Source of the DNA: CADCVT01 sp036389155
Lineage (GTDB): Bacteria > Actinomycetota > Thermoleophilia > Solirubrobacterales > Solirubrobacteraceae
Direction: 5' to 3'
Length of the DNA: 64,000 nt
Assembly (NCBI GenBank): GCA_036389155.1
Contig: DASVQN010000035.1
Location: forward strand, 124,001 to 188,000
A model generated the notes under the pieces. That model did not search any database. It was not told where the DNA came from and saw only the letters and a list, made by a program, of their open reading frames with translations. Positions 50,978 through 58,507 of this stretch are shown piece after piece (the first letter of the stretch is position 1; the number at the start of each line of letters is the position of its first letter). Position numbers and translations under genes: made by a program.

Positions 50978-51221
50978 TGCTCTCCTCCTCGGTCAACGGG
51001 TTTGCCTTCACCACATTAGAACGCCTGAGCTAATGACCGCCCGAATGCGAGACGTCTCGTTCGCAAAGGTGCGGGAAGCCACGCCGTAGCTGCGCTTCTG
51101 CGCCCACGTCAGCCCGAACCGCGGTGGCGAGGCCGGGTTCAAATCTCGCAGCCTGTGCGGCCATGATCTGAGGGGACCCACAGGGCGGGCCGGGACCGAT
51201 GAGTCCAGGCTCGTTGAGGCT

Positions 51222-51533
51222 CTAGATCGTCTCGATCACGCTCCAGGCCGGGCTGAGGCCGAGGAACACGATCTTGTTCGGATCGACCTCGACGCGGAAG
51301 TACACGTAGAGCGGCGGGATATCCGGAAACGCGTCCCGAGTTCCGATCATCCGGATGCCCCGACCGTTCGGCACCTCGGTGGAGTACTCCCACGGGTAGT
51401 CGCCGAGATGCCTCTCGACGTCGTGGAAGAAGTAGTCGAAGTTTTGCCCTGGCAGGCCAAGCGCAGCGCGATGCTGCTCGAAGGTTGCTTCGTAGGCGGG
51501 GGCGAACCTGGGATGGCCGGGCGGCTCAGGCAC
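51222..51533 (-). CDS. RelE/ParE-like toxin candidate of a Panacea pair
   Basis: A 103-residue protein. The C-terminal half has RelE-type strand pattern (PPLYVYFRVEVDPNKIVFLGLSPAW). It lies 63 bases downstream of a Panacea-domain protein on the same strand. Panacea domains are antitoxins neutralising many toxin folds (established family knowledge), so this is probably the toxin. Fold assignment is tentative. Confidence 0.5.
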   Translation of the reverse strand: MPEPPGHPRFAPAYEATFEQHRAALGLPGQNFDYFFHDVERHLGDYPWEYSTEVPNGRGIRMIGTRDAFPDIPPLYVYFRVEVDPNKIVFLGLSPAWSVIETI

Positions 51534-51596
51534 TCCCTACAGGTTGGCCGCGCGCCCCGACGGACCTCCCCGGACTTCTCGCGAACTACTGCGGGT

Positions 51597-52166
51597 CTAG
51601 ACCCAGCCGTTTTCGTGGACGAATGCAGTCGCCCGCTTCAAGTCTTCGTCGGGAACCGGGTCCGTCGAGATGAAAGTGGTTGCGTAGTCGATTTCGTCGC
51701 CGTAATGCGGCATGACGTTCCACCCCGCGGACTGTTCGTGCGACCAGTCGCTGACGCTCTTACCGCCGTGCGTTGCGAGTTCGCTCAGCGTCCGCTTGAT
51801 GATGCGCAGCTCGTCTGAGGTGAACGAGGTCACATCCGGACGGGCCTCGAGGCCCTGTCGCACGAACGGGACCTTCCGCATGCGCCTGCCACGCGGGATG
51901 TTCCGCCAGTCAAGCCGACCCGCGCGGCCCAGCTCGTCGAGGACGATTGGAAGGTCCCGGGCGACCGGGCCGAACTCCTGCTTCTCGTAGGTCTCGCCCG
52001 TGATCGACCGTCCGAGCAGCCGGTAAGCCTCGAAGTCGGCGCGGAAGAGGAGCTTGTTCAGCTTGACCATGCCGAAGCCCTCGTCTCTCGCCTTCGCGGA
52101 CTCGTCCGCGAAGAACAAGACCAGCTCCTTGAACTTGCCTCGGTTGAACTCGATGCCGCCAGCCAT
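51597..52166 (-). CDS. Panacea-domain (DUF4065) antitoxin-type protein
   Basis: A 189-residue protein. The Panacea/SocA-like signature is clear: KLNKLLFRADFEAYRLLGR at residues 35-53, then GETYEKQEFGPVARDL at 57-72. RBS GGAGGAG stands 6 bases before the ATG at 52166. It is first in a two-gene unit with the toxin candidate and divergent from a 107-residue unknown gene across two palindromes, so it may be self-regulated there. Confidence 0.82.
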   Translation of the reverse strand: MAGGIEFNRGKFKELVLFFADESAKARDEGFGMVKLNKLLFRADFEAYRLLGRSITGETYEKQEFGPVARDLPIVLDELGRAGRLDWRNIPRGRRMRKVPFVRQGLEARPDVTSFTSDELRIIKRTLSELATHGGKSVSDWSHEQSAGWNVMPHYGDEIDYATTFISTDPVPDEDLKRATAFVHENGWV

Positions 52167-52207
52167 GCCTGCGCTCCTCCGGAGGGGCTAGTATGGCCCC
52201 GATTCAG

Positions 52208-52254
52208 AACCTAGGTTTCACCTAGTTCTTTCCAACCTAGGTAAATCCTAGGTT
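52208..52254. promoter_or_regulatory. Two tandem CCTAGG palindromic operators
   Basis: Operator 2 (52234-52254): AACCTAGG-5 nt-CCTAGGTT, a perfect dyad. Operator 1 (52208-52227): AACCTAGG-5 nt-CCTAGTT, one base short. Both lie between the divergent Panacea antitoxin and the 107-residue protein starts, and are AT-richer than the surroundings. The binding protein is unknown; either divergent product could bind. Confidence 0.65.
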
Positions 52255-52263
52255 GCGGACCGG

Positions 52264-52587
52264 ATGCCTGGACCCACCATCCCACGCGGCCATTTCCTGA
52301 CGGATGCCTCCGTCCCCGCAGCCGCTCTCAACGTGGGCGTGCCGTGGCCGGTTGATGAACGGCTGTCGCGGCTTGCGGATCTAGTGAACGCTGAAAGGTT
52401 GGGGCCGACGACGAAACGCGAGTTGGCTGCAGCGCTGATCCAGACAGCCCCGCCGACGGCTATCGAGCTCTGGGACAGGGTCTTGTCGTACCGCAAGGCG
52501 ACGGTCGGCGAGTGCGCGTTCTGGGTGCCTGAAGAAGTGGACCCGGTGGAATTCGAGGAGCGCAAGCAAGGGCGGAGGCGCGTGTGA
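52264..52587 (+). CDS. Unknown 107-residue protein, divergent from the Panacea pair
   Basis: Acidic-basic alternating protein with a helical middle (VDERLSRLADLVNAERLGPTTKRELAAALIQTA). The motif TKRELAAALI resembles helix-turn-helix ends, but no family is recognised. Start ATG 52264 lies 10 bases after the second CCTAGG operator, so it may be repressed or autoregulated there. Element-borne. Confidence 0.55.
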   Translation: MPGPTIPRGHFLTDASVPAAALNVGVPWPVDERLSRLADLVNAERLGPTTKRELAAALIQTAPPTAIELWDRVLSYRKATVGECAFWVPEEVDPVEFEERKQGRRRV

Positions 52588-53095
52588 CCGGTGCGGTGCA
52601 CTCGTCTGTCTAACGACGGCGGTCGGCAGGATGAACCGGCCCGCGAAGACTTTTGGGCACGTAGCAGCCGCCGGGCACCTCGTCGCCCTCGCTATCGCAA
52701 GCTCGGCTTCTGGTGCGGCACTCGGCGATCAGCATCGCCGTCGTCGTCGACCTTGCAGCCACGACGGCGCGTCTTGTTGCCTGACGACGAGGCGCGGCGC
52801 GCGGACGCTCTGAGCTTCCCCGGCATCGCAGGCGGCCGGAGGGAGATTGTCACCGCGCCTCCTCGAAGGTGATCGTCCCTTCAACAGCACCTTCGACGGA
52901 CGCGGGTGGCCGGCTGCCGCTCGGTCCCGTAGCTCCTGGGGATCGGGTGGCCTCCGCGTGCCTGACCACCCACTCCCACCGTGAACAAGTTCATTTGTGG
53001 GATCGGGTGGTCAGGCCCACTTCGGCCAAACGGTGCGGGGGACGGGACCGAGCGGCAGCCGGAAGGGAAGGGGTCGATAGACGGACGAAGAGCCC
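52588..53095. other. 508-bp gap with palindrome; no supported gene
   Basis: Short open frames of 60-93 codons exist here but show Arg/Ser/Ala-biased composition, no RBS and no motif. The useful content is the 55-bp palindrome and repeated GGGATCGGGTGG in its right half. Confidence 0.7.
52939..53015. other. 55-bp near-palindrome plus repeat: candidate origin/nick site
   Basis: From 52961 to 53015 CCTGACCACCC faces GGGTGGTCAGG (11-bp perfect arms), with inner TCCCAC/GTGGGA and GAAC/GTTC arms. GGGATCGGGTGG at 52939-52950 recurs at 52999-53010, 60 bp apart. It lies 80 bp upstream of the replication-relaxation gene, where a transfer or replication origin would be expected. Confidence 0.55.
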
Positions 53096-53899
53096 ATGTC
53101 GGTGGTGGGGCCGGTGAGACCGGTGGCGGCAGTCGAGTGCGAGATCCTCGATCCGGGGCTGCTGGGTCGATGCGAATGGGACGCCGAGCAGGCACGGCGA
53201 GACTGCGAGGTGCTGGCGTGGATCGGCCGATTCCGGTTCGTGACAGCGCAAGCGGTCGCCGACCGATTCGACGTGTCGTGGCAGCAGGCGAACGCGCGTG
53301 TTCGACGCCTCGAACGGCTCGGACTCATCGGGCGTGAGCGCGAGCACGTCTCGCAGCCGCACGCGCTGTTTCTCACAGGCAAAGGCCACGAGCTGCTCGG
53401 TCGCCCGCGACGTCGACCGCCGCGCGCGCAGGTTCAGCGTGAGCACGAAGCCGCGATCGTGTGGCTAGTCACTCAGCTCGAGCGAGCGGAGCCGAGCACC
53501 CGCGTCCTGACGGAACGCGAATGCCGGCGGCTAGAACACGACGGACAGGGCAGCTACAGCGTCCACCTCGGAGCGACAGGCGGGTCGCAACGGCGCTGGC
53601 CGGATCTAGTTGTCGAGCAGGGCGACGCGCGACGAGCGATTGAAATCGAGTTCGCGCCGAAGGGCACGGACCGGCTGCGGCGAATCGTCGAGGCGTACCG
53701 GAACAGCGCGTACAGCCACGCGCTGTTCCTCGTGAAGAGCGTGGCGCTCGGGCGCCGCATCCGGCGAGTGACGGAGCGCCTGCCTCCACCGCCGGATTGG
53801 ATCGGCTGGGCGGTCGCCGACATCCAGATCGCAGCGTGGCCGGCGTTGCCCGAGGTCGATCGGCGGCACCTGGACGAGGCGCTCGCGCGTGACACGTGA
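53096..53899 (+). CDS. Replication-relaxation (Replic_Relax) family protein
   Basis: A 267-residue protein typical of actinobacterial plasmids and integrative elements. A winged helix spans about 35-82 (VTAQAVADRFDVSWQQANARVRRL). A restriction-like nuclease-type core follows at about 165-200 (WPDLVVEQG, then AIEIEFAPKG), with D170, E183 and E185 as candidate catalytic acids. Family function: DNA relaxation or initiation for plasmid maintenance or transfer. A 55-bp palindrome lies upstream, as expected for its DNA target. Confidence 0.75.
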   Translation: MSVVGPVRPVAAVECEILDPGLLGRCEWDAEQARRDCEVLAWIGRFRFVTAQAVADRFDVSWQQANARVRRLERLGLIGREREHVSQPHALFLTGKGHELLGRPRRRPPRAQVQREHEAAIVWLVTQLERAEPSTRVLTERECRRLEHDGQGSYSVHLGATGGSQRRWPDLVVEQGDARRAIEIEFAPKGTDRLRRIVEAYRNSAYSHALFLVKSVALGRRIRRVTERLPPPPDWIGWAVADIQIAAWPALPEVDRRHLDEALARDT

Positions 53900-53996
53900 A
53901 GCGGCGCGGCGTCCTGTCGCTACGTCGTCGGTCGCCGATGCCCTTGCTGACGGCTCGGCGAGGGAGGGTAGTGCTGCAGCACTGCCGGCTTTCGTC

Positions 53997-54374
53997 CTAA
54001 GCGCGAGTGTCGAGGTCGGGAGCGAGCGGGGGATCGCTGCTGAATTCCTCGAGCCACGCAAACAGGTCGCCCTGTAGTCCGTCGCTGATTTCGCCGACGT
54101 CAGCTCCGTCCCACAAGAGCCGCACGCGCGGTGCGCCGTGGGATACGCCGTGGAGCAACCCATGCAGGGCGGTGATGACTGCCGCCTTGCTTAGATCAAA
54201 AGCGGCTTCTCGCTGCGCCGCGTCGAGCGTCGCGAGCACGCGCTGAAGGTCTCGACTTCGTGCGGAGCGCCATCGACCAACGAGCTCGCCGCGCGCGTAG
54301 TCGAACGCGGGCTCGTATGCGCGCTCAACGATGGACCGGCCGAGCGCGTCGAGCGGCGGCGTGAGGGAATCCAT
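53997..54374 (-). CDS. Unknown element gene A
   Basis: A 125-residue mostly helical protein (SIVERAYEPAFDYARGELVGRW; AVITALHGLLHGVSHGAPRVRLLWDG). The end is acidic (GLQGDLFAWLEEFSSD). No family is recognised. ATG 54374 (MDSLTPP) is used; an in-frame start at 54479 would overlap the next gene. Part of the element, so perhaps maintenance or defence. Confidence 0.5.
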   Translation of the reverse strand: MDSLTPPLDALGRSIVERAYEPAFDYARGELVGRWRSARSRDLQRVLATLDAAQREAAFDLSKAAVITALHGLLHGVSHGAPRVRLLWDGADVGEISDGLQGDLFAWLEEFSSDPPLAPDLDTRA

Positions 54375-54451
54375 GTCGGTTGCGATACCCGCTGGAGTGG
54401 CCGCTGCGACTTCAGCACGCCCTCCTTCTTCTGCCTCAACGCAGAAGCCCG

Positions 54452-55024
54452 CTACGCCGGCTCGAAACCAGGCAGCCATGCGAAGCCTTGCGGCCCCAGC
54501 ACGGCGAGGTGCACTGCCCCCATCCCGTAGTCGTCAAGCAGCACGTACTCGATAACGCGGTCGCCGATCATGGTGTCGAACTCAGGACTCCCTTCACGCA
54601 AGCGGGTGAGCGTCGATCGAGCGCGGTTAAGGTCATCACGCGCCGTCGCCTCAGTGACCTGCTCGATATTCCACGAGCTCTCGACTGCAGCCGTGAAGGA
54701 CCCGGCGTCAGGACGCCCGCTGCGGCCGCGTCCATTCCATAGCCCGATCCCTCGGTAGACAACGGTCTCCGCACCGGGCGTCGCAAGCAGCTCTAGCGCG
54801 AGTTGCCAGCGCGAGCCGCGCGGCTCGTCGACGTGGAAGCCGCTCGGACCGACCATCCAGCGGATCGTATGCCGCCTAGCGTCGCCGCTTAGGCCGGCTT
54901 CCGCTCCTGCCTCAAAGGAGCAGCCCTCGGGCCACGTCTCGGGTGGCAGCGTTAGCGTGTCGCACTCACTGGGCTCGACCTGATCAGCGGGACAAGCGCA
55001 AGCACCAACGTGGAGGCAAGTCAT
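54452..55024 (-). CDS. Unknown element gene B
   Basis: A 190-residue protein if started at ATG 55024, opposite to the zinc-ribbon gene's ATG. The C-terminal two-thirds looks like a folded domain (IRWMVGPSGFHVDEPRGSRW; MIGDRVIEYVLLDDYGMG). The N-terminal part is Cys-bearing. No family is recognised. An upstream ATG at 55069 is possible. Gene A lies 77 bases downstream on the same strand, so the two may share a transcript. Confidence 0.5.
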   Translation of the reverse strand: MTCLHVGACACPADQVEPSECDTLTLPPETWPEGCSFEAGAEAGLSGDARRHTIRWMVGPSGFHVDEPRGSRWQLALELLATPGAETVVYRGIGLWNGRGRSGRPDAGSFTAAVESSWNIEQVTEATARDDLNRARSTLTRLREGSPEFDTMIGDRVIEYVLLDDYGMGAVHLAVLGPQGFAWLPGFEPA

Positions 55025-55271
55025 GAATGACGACGACTTGGCATGCCCGTCCTGCGGGGGGCAAGCCATCGAGATAGGCGTCTTCGAAGACCGGCCCTAC
55101 TTCTTCATGGAATGCGCGTGTGGGTGGACCTGCGAAGGAGAGGGCACCGACTGGCGTGCGCAGCTGGTGCCCTACGAAGGCGACTCGACAGAGGACGACG
55201 AGGCGGGGCCGCGGGAGGGGTGGCCTCTGGACTCCGAAGCGCCCGATCCGGGCGAGCCTCCCGGCTGGTAG
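55023..55271 (+). CDS. Small zinc-ribbon-like protein
   Basis: An 82-residue acidic protein. C8/C11 (CPSCGG) and C31/C33 (ECACGW) look like a zinc ribbon, with C37 nearby. GGAGG is 6 bases before the ATG at 55023. The acidic Asp/Glu-rich tail is disordered. It overlaps the start of the divergent unknown gene B. Function unknown. Confidence 0.6.
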   Translation: MNDDDLACPSCGGQAIEIGVFEDRPYFFMECACGWTCEGEGTDWRAQLVPYEGDSTEDDEAGPREGWPLDSEAPDPGEPPGW

Positions 55272-55423
55272 CTACGTAGCTGCTGCGCGAAGTCACGACG
55301 GTGCTCCCGGTCTCAAGGTGTGGCCGCTTCTGCATACGCCTGTCTCCAGCAGCGAATCGCCGCTCGATCGAGAGTGCCGCTTCCCATGCAAGGCGCAAGC
55401 CGGCCGCCGCCGGTGATCCGACG

Positions 55424-56641
55424 CTACGCCGCCGTCACCTCGTCGAGGAACGACGCCTCGCCCACGCCCGCGTCGATCAGGTGCACGTACTCGCGGAGCG
55501 TGTACGCCGGCGAGTGGTGGCCGAGCCACTCCTGGACCTGCTTGACGTTCTTCTCGCCGCCGCCGTGGTCCTTCGGCGCGAAGAGCAGCGACGCGCACGT
55601 GTGCCGGAACGTGTGGAACGTCACCCAGCCGAGGCCGACCGATCGGACCGCCGGCCCTAGGACGTCGCGGTAGAGGTTGTGTCGGTTGAGCCTCGTCCCG
55701 AACGACGTCGTGAACACGAGCTGCCCGTCCGCGTTCGGCGGCTGCGCGAGCAGGAGCTTGCTCGTCAGACCCGGCGACAGCGGAATGTCCCGCTTCCCGT
55801 AGCGGGTCTTTGGCTCGCAGACGCGGCCGTCCGCGAACTGCCAGCGCAGCTTGATCCGCGGCCGATCGTCGAGCCCCAGGTCGCGGCCCCAGCGCAACTC
55901 GATCGCCTCGCCGATGCGTAGGCCGCTGTGCCCGAGCAGCTCGAACATGAGCCGCCACTCCGGCGGCAACGCGCCAAGGACGAGCTTGAGCTCGGCGATC
56001 GTCATCGCACGCTTCTCGGCCGCCGGCGCGCGGCCGGTCCCGTCCCCCTCGGGCACGACGACGCGGATGCCGCGCGCGGGGTTGCTGCGAATGAGCCCTT
56101 CCTCCATCGCGTCTCCGAGCAGCGCGCGCAGCACGCCGACGTTCTGGCGGATCGTCGACTTCGAGAAGAGCCGTCCGGTGCGCGGGTCGCGCTGCTCGAC
56201 GAGCCAACGCACACATGCCTTCACGTCGCGCGGCTGGATCTCGGCGAGCCGCAGCCGCCGGACGCCGTCGAAGTACGGGATCAGTCGCGTGTTGAGCTGC
56301 ATGCGGTAGGCGGTCCGCGTCGACTCTCGGAACCCGCGCGACGTGCGGCCGTGGTAGTTCTCGATCCACTCGCGCGCGTAGTCGCCGAACCTCGCCTTGG
56401 AGACGTCCACAAGCTCGCCGCGGTCGGCGTCGGCCTCCGCCTGGCGCTTCAGCCGGCGCGCCTCGTCGAGGGAGGCCGCAGATCCCCAGCGCTGGCGGCC
56501 CTCGACGCGGTAGCCGTAGACGTAGCGGTTGCCGCGCCGGTAGACGCCGGGGACCTTCGTCTTCTCGTTCTTCGGTTGCTGCTTCGGCATCTCGGGCTCC
56601 TCTGAGTGAGCCGAGACGACCCGAAGGTGAGCCGTTGCCAT
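55424..56641 (-). CDS. int: Tyrosine recombinase (integrase)
   Basis: A 405-residue phage-type integrase. The catalytic set is complete: R242 (GHSGLRIGEA), K278 (EPKTRYGKR), H343/R346 (HTFRHTCASL), H375 (LGHHSP) and Tyr385 (REYVHL). The N-terminal about 60-205 is the SAM-like core-binding part (WIENYHGRT, AYRMQL). The start at 56641 overlaps the excisionase-like stop by TGATG. It should act at the 43-bp tRNA-Phe cores with the GTTTACGC arm sites. Confidence 0.93.
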   Translation of the reverse strand: MATAHLRVVSAHSEEPEMPKQQPKNEKTKVPGVYRRGNRYVYGYRVEGRQRWGSAASLDEARRLKRQAEADADRGELVDVSKARFGDYAREWIENYHGRTSRGFRESTRTAYRMQLNTRLIPYFDGVRRLRLAEIQPRDVKACVRWLVEQRDPRTGRLFSKSTIRQNVGVLRALLGDAMEEGLIRSNPARGIRVVVPEGDGTGRAPAAEKRAMTIAELKLVLGALPPEWRLMFELLGHSGLRIGEAIELRWGRDLGLDDRPRIKLRWQFADGRVCEPKTRYGKRDIPLSPGLTSKLLLAQPPNADGQLVFTTSFGTRLNRHNLYRDVLGPAVRSVGLGWVTFHTFRHTCASLLFAPKDHGGGEKNVKQVQEWLGHHSPAYTLREYVHLIDAGVGEASFLDEVTAA

Positions 56642-56913
56642 CAGCAGGCGCTTGCGCGGCCGCTCTCGATCCAGACGTCGAGCTGCGAGATACGGAAGAG
56701 CAGCCGGCCGCCCTCCTTGCGGTGCGGGATGCCGCTCGTCGCGCGCCGCGAGACCAAGTCGTAGACGCGTTGCGGACGGCAACCGAGATGTGTCGCGACT
56801 TCCGCAACGCCCACCCACGGCTCGGCGGCGAGCGGCGACGGAAGCCGCTCCACGACCCGCGAGACGAGCGCCTCGATCAGCTCCGGCGGAACGACGAGCA
56901 CGGGGTCTCCCAT
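56641..56913 (-). CDS. xis: Excisionase-like HTH protein
   Basis: A 90-residue protein with a MerR-type HTH in EVATHLGCRPQRVYDLVSRR, followed by the Xis-like wing GIPHRKEGGRLLFRISQLDVWIE. It lies immediately before int, overlapping it by one base (TGATG). By position and fold it is the excisionase that biases int to excision. Confidence 0.82.
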   Translation of the reverse strand: MGDPVLVVPPELIEALVSRVVERLPSPLAAEPWVGVAEVATHLGCRPQRVYDLVSRRATSGIPHRKEGGRLLFRISQLDVWIESGRASAC

Positions 56914-56954
56914 CGCTCAGAACGGCGCGGTTTCCAGCCTCTTCCGGCGCTGAT

Positions 56955-56975
56955 GTTTACGCCGGTGTTTACGCG
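56955..56975 (+). promoter_or_regulatory. Right arm-type integrase sites
   Basis: GTTTACGCC at 56955 and GTTTACGC at 56967, 12 bp apart, 74 bp inside attR. Same strand and spacing as the left pair. Confidence 0.6.
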
Positions 56976-57048
56976 TCCCCTCCGCGGGACTTGCGGCCAC
57001 GAGGGGCGAACCTCGTGAAGTGCCTGCTATGTCGATCTTTTCGCTGTG

Positions 57049-57091
57049 ATGGCGAGACCCGGACTCGAACCGGGGACACCACGATTTTCAG
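57049..57091 (+). repeat. attR: 43-bp direct repeat (tRNA-Phe 3' part)
   Basis: Copy of 47732-47774, lying within the intact tRNA-Phe. The cross-over probably lies in the anticodon-to-T-arm interval. Confidence 0.9.
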
Positions 57092-57122
57092 TCGTGTGCT
57101 CTACCAACTGAGCTATCTCGCC
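57050..57122 (-). tRNA. tRNA-Phe (GAA)
   Basis: A 73-nt tRNA with a 7-bp acceptor (GGCGAGA...TCTCGCC), D-arm, anticodon loop CTGAAAA (GAA) and a standard T-arm GGTTCGAGTCC. CCA is not encoded. It is the integration target: the element joins its 3' end. Confidence 0.95.
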
Positions 57123-57174
57123 GAGCGGCGGAAAGGGTAGCGTCGGGCACCGCCGCGCGGGGCGCGCGCCGCGG

Positions 57175-57180
57175 TACGGT
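57175..57180 (+). promoter_or_regulatory. Probable -10 box, leaderless small gene
   Basis: TACGGT, 7 bases before the GTG at 57188. Confidence 0.4.
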
Positions 57181-57187
57181 GGCGCTC

Positions 57188-57427
57188 GTGGCGGACACCA
57201 TCATCACCCTGCGGATCTGGCGCAAGGGGCCTCGGGGGCACGAGCTGCTTCAGCGGCTCGGCGCGGAGCTGGGGCGCAACGACGTCGTCGCCGACGACCA
57301 CGGCGTCGTGAAGCTCAAGATGGACGGGCGGGGCGGGAAGAGCTGGGACTCGCTTCGCGACGCGCTCGATCGCGCCGGCAGCGACTGGCGCGAGTGGCTT
57401 CACCTGGAGTCGCGGCCGCCGCGCTAG
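57188..57427 (+). CDS. Small conserved-looking protein, unknown
   Basis: A 79-residue protein (VADTIITLRIWRKGPRGHEL, then SWDSLRDALDRAGSDWREWL). GTG 57188 is preferred over a GTG at 57179 because TACGGT would then stand 7 bases before it. No family is recognised. The stop shares CTAG with the convergent M23 peptidase. Just outside the element, next to tRNA-Phe. Confidence 0.55.
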   Translation: MADTIITLRIWRKGPRGHELLQRLGAELGRNDVVADDHGVVKLKMDGRGGKSWDSLRDALDRAGSDWREWLHLESRPPR

Positions 57428-58416
57428 CCGGCCCAGGCCTTCAGCTGCGCCAGCGGGTCGATCGGGTGGCCTCCCCGGTCCCGCCAGCCGCCGATCCAGA
57501 TCTCGAAGTGCAGGTGCGGGCCGGTGCTGCTGCCCGTCGTGCCGACCTCGCCGATCTGCGTTTCCGCGCGAACGGGCAGCCCGGGCGTCACCGTGATCGA
57601 CCCGGTCCTCAGGTGCGCGAAGAAGAACGAGCGGCCGTCGTCGCCGTTGATGACGACGTAGTTGCCGGCGCCGCCCGCCTGGTAGTCGACGAACGCGACC
57701 GTCCCGCTCACGGGGGCGATCACCGGCAGGCCCTGCGCGGCGACGATGTCCTGGCCCTCGTGGGTGTGGCCCTGGCGGCCGGCGCCGAAGCGGGCGCCGT
57801 CGCCGCCGAAGGAGTACGGCCCGCGGACGGGGAAGACGCCGGAGCCCGAAGGCGCGGGCGCGGGCGCGGGCGCGGGGGTGGGCGAGGGCGCCGGCGTGGG
57901 GGCGGGAGCAGGCTTCGGGCGCGGCATGCGCTTGGGCTTCGGCCTCGGCTTCACCGTCACGACGACCTTGCCGCTCGCGTGCGCGGCCCGCGCGAGGACG
58001 GCACCACGGCCGTCGCGGGCGTGCACGCGGATGACGTACCTGCCGGCGGGGAGCTTGGAGCCGCGCGGCCACCGGACCGGGATCGTGTCGCCGACCGGGA
58101 CCTCGCCGAGGTCCATGCGCGCGGGCACGGCGTGCGTGCGCAGGTTCTGCACGACGACGCGGGCGTTCACGCGCTTCGTCCCCGGCTGCTCGATGCGCAG
58201 GCGGATGTGCGGCCGGTGGCCCTCGACGAGCTTCGTCGGCGTGACGCGGAACAGCCGCGCGACCGGCGGGGCCGGCGGGGGCGTGCCGAACTCGACGCCT
58301 CCATGCTCGTCCGGCGCGTCCGCGAGCGCGCCGCCGGTGCCGTCCGCCGCCCACGCAGGAGCGGCGCCGGCTAGCACGGCGACGAGACACAGGGATGTGA
58401 CGAGAGGGGAACGCAT
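57424..58416 (-). CDS. Secreted M23 (LytM) peptidase
   Basis: A 330-residue exported peptidase. Signal peptide 1-23. A beta-rich N-terminal domain (about 50-150) is followed by a Pro/Ala-rich linker (about 155-195). The catalytic LytM domain is about 200-330: GHTHEGQDI (zinc His and Asp) and STGPHLHFEIW (the HxH pair). It cleaves peptidoglycan bridges or activates amidases. Convergent with the small gene (CTAG overlap). Confidence 0.92.
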   Translation of the reverse strand: MRSPLVTSLCLVAVLAGAAPAWAADGTGGALADAPDEHGGVEFGTPPPAPPVARLFRVTPTKLVEGHRPHIRLRIEQPGTKRVNARVVVQNLRTHAVPARMDLGEVPVGDTIPVRWPRGSKLPAGRYVIRVHARDGRGAVLARAAHASGKVVVTVKPRPKPKRMPRPKPAPAPTPAPSPTPAPAPAPAPSGSGVFPVRGPYSFGGDGARFGAGRQGHTHEGQDIVAAQGLPVIAPVSGTVAFVDYQAGGAGNYVVINGDDGRSFFFAHLRTGSITVTPGLPVRAETQIGEVGTTGSSTGPHLHFEIWIGGWRDRGGHPIDPLAQLKAWAG

Positions 58417-58507
58417 CGTCTCGCGAAGAGATCGAACACGCCCCGTCCGGCCTTGAAGCGCTCCGCCGCAGCCGGGCCTGCAGGTTCCCGGGCGAGAACC
58501 CGTGCAA

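Larger units (their letters stand above)
47732..57091. mobile_element. Integrative element in tRNA-Phe (defence/mobilisation island)
   Basis: A 9.3-kb element bounded by 43-bp direct repeats of the tRNA-Phe 3' end. A tyrosine integrase and excisionase-like gene sit beside the intact tRNA, and GTTTACGC arm-type pairs lie inside both ends. Cargo: HEPN-type protein, JAB, E2-E1 fusion, proline-rich peptide, Panacea TA pair, replication-relaxation protein with a palindrome, and two unknown genes. There is no FtsK/TraB-like protein, so self-transfer is doubtful; mobilisation by a helper is more likely. Third-position GC looks lower and AT-rich motifs appear, unlike the flanks. Confidence 0.85.

Noticed and set aside
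50754..51014. Alternative 86-codon frame through the proline-rich repeat DNA
   Set aside because: It lacks an RBS at its start and gives Ala/Arg-Pro low complexity, while the chosen frame has a strong RBS directly before its ATG.
51140..51170. tRNA-like T-arm (GGGTTCAAATC)
   Set aside because: Only a four-pair stem can be drawn and no matching acceptor, D- or anticodon arms lie around it.
52588..52880. Small genes of 60-93 codons
   Set aside because: No RBS, biased composition and no motif; the DNA fits a non-coding control region.
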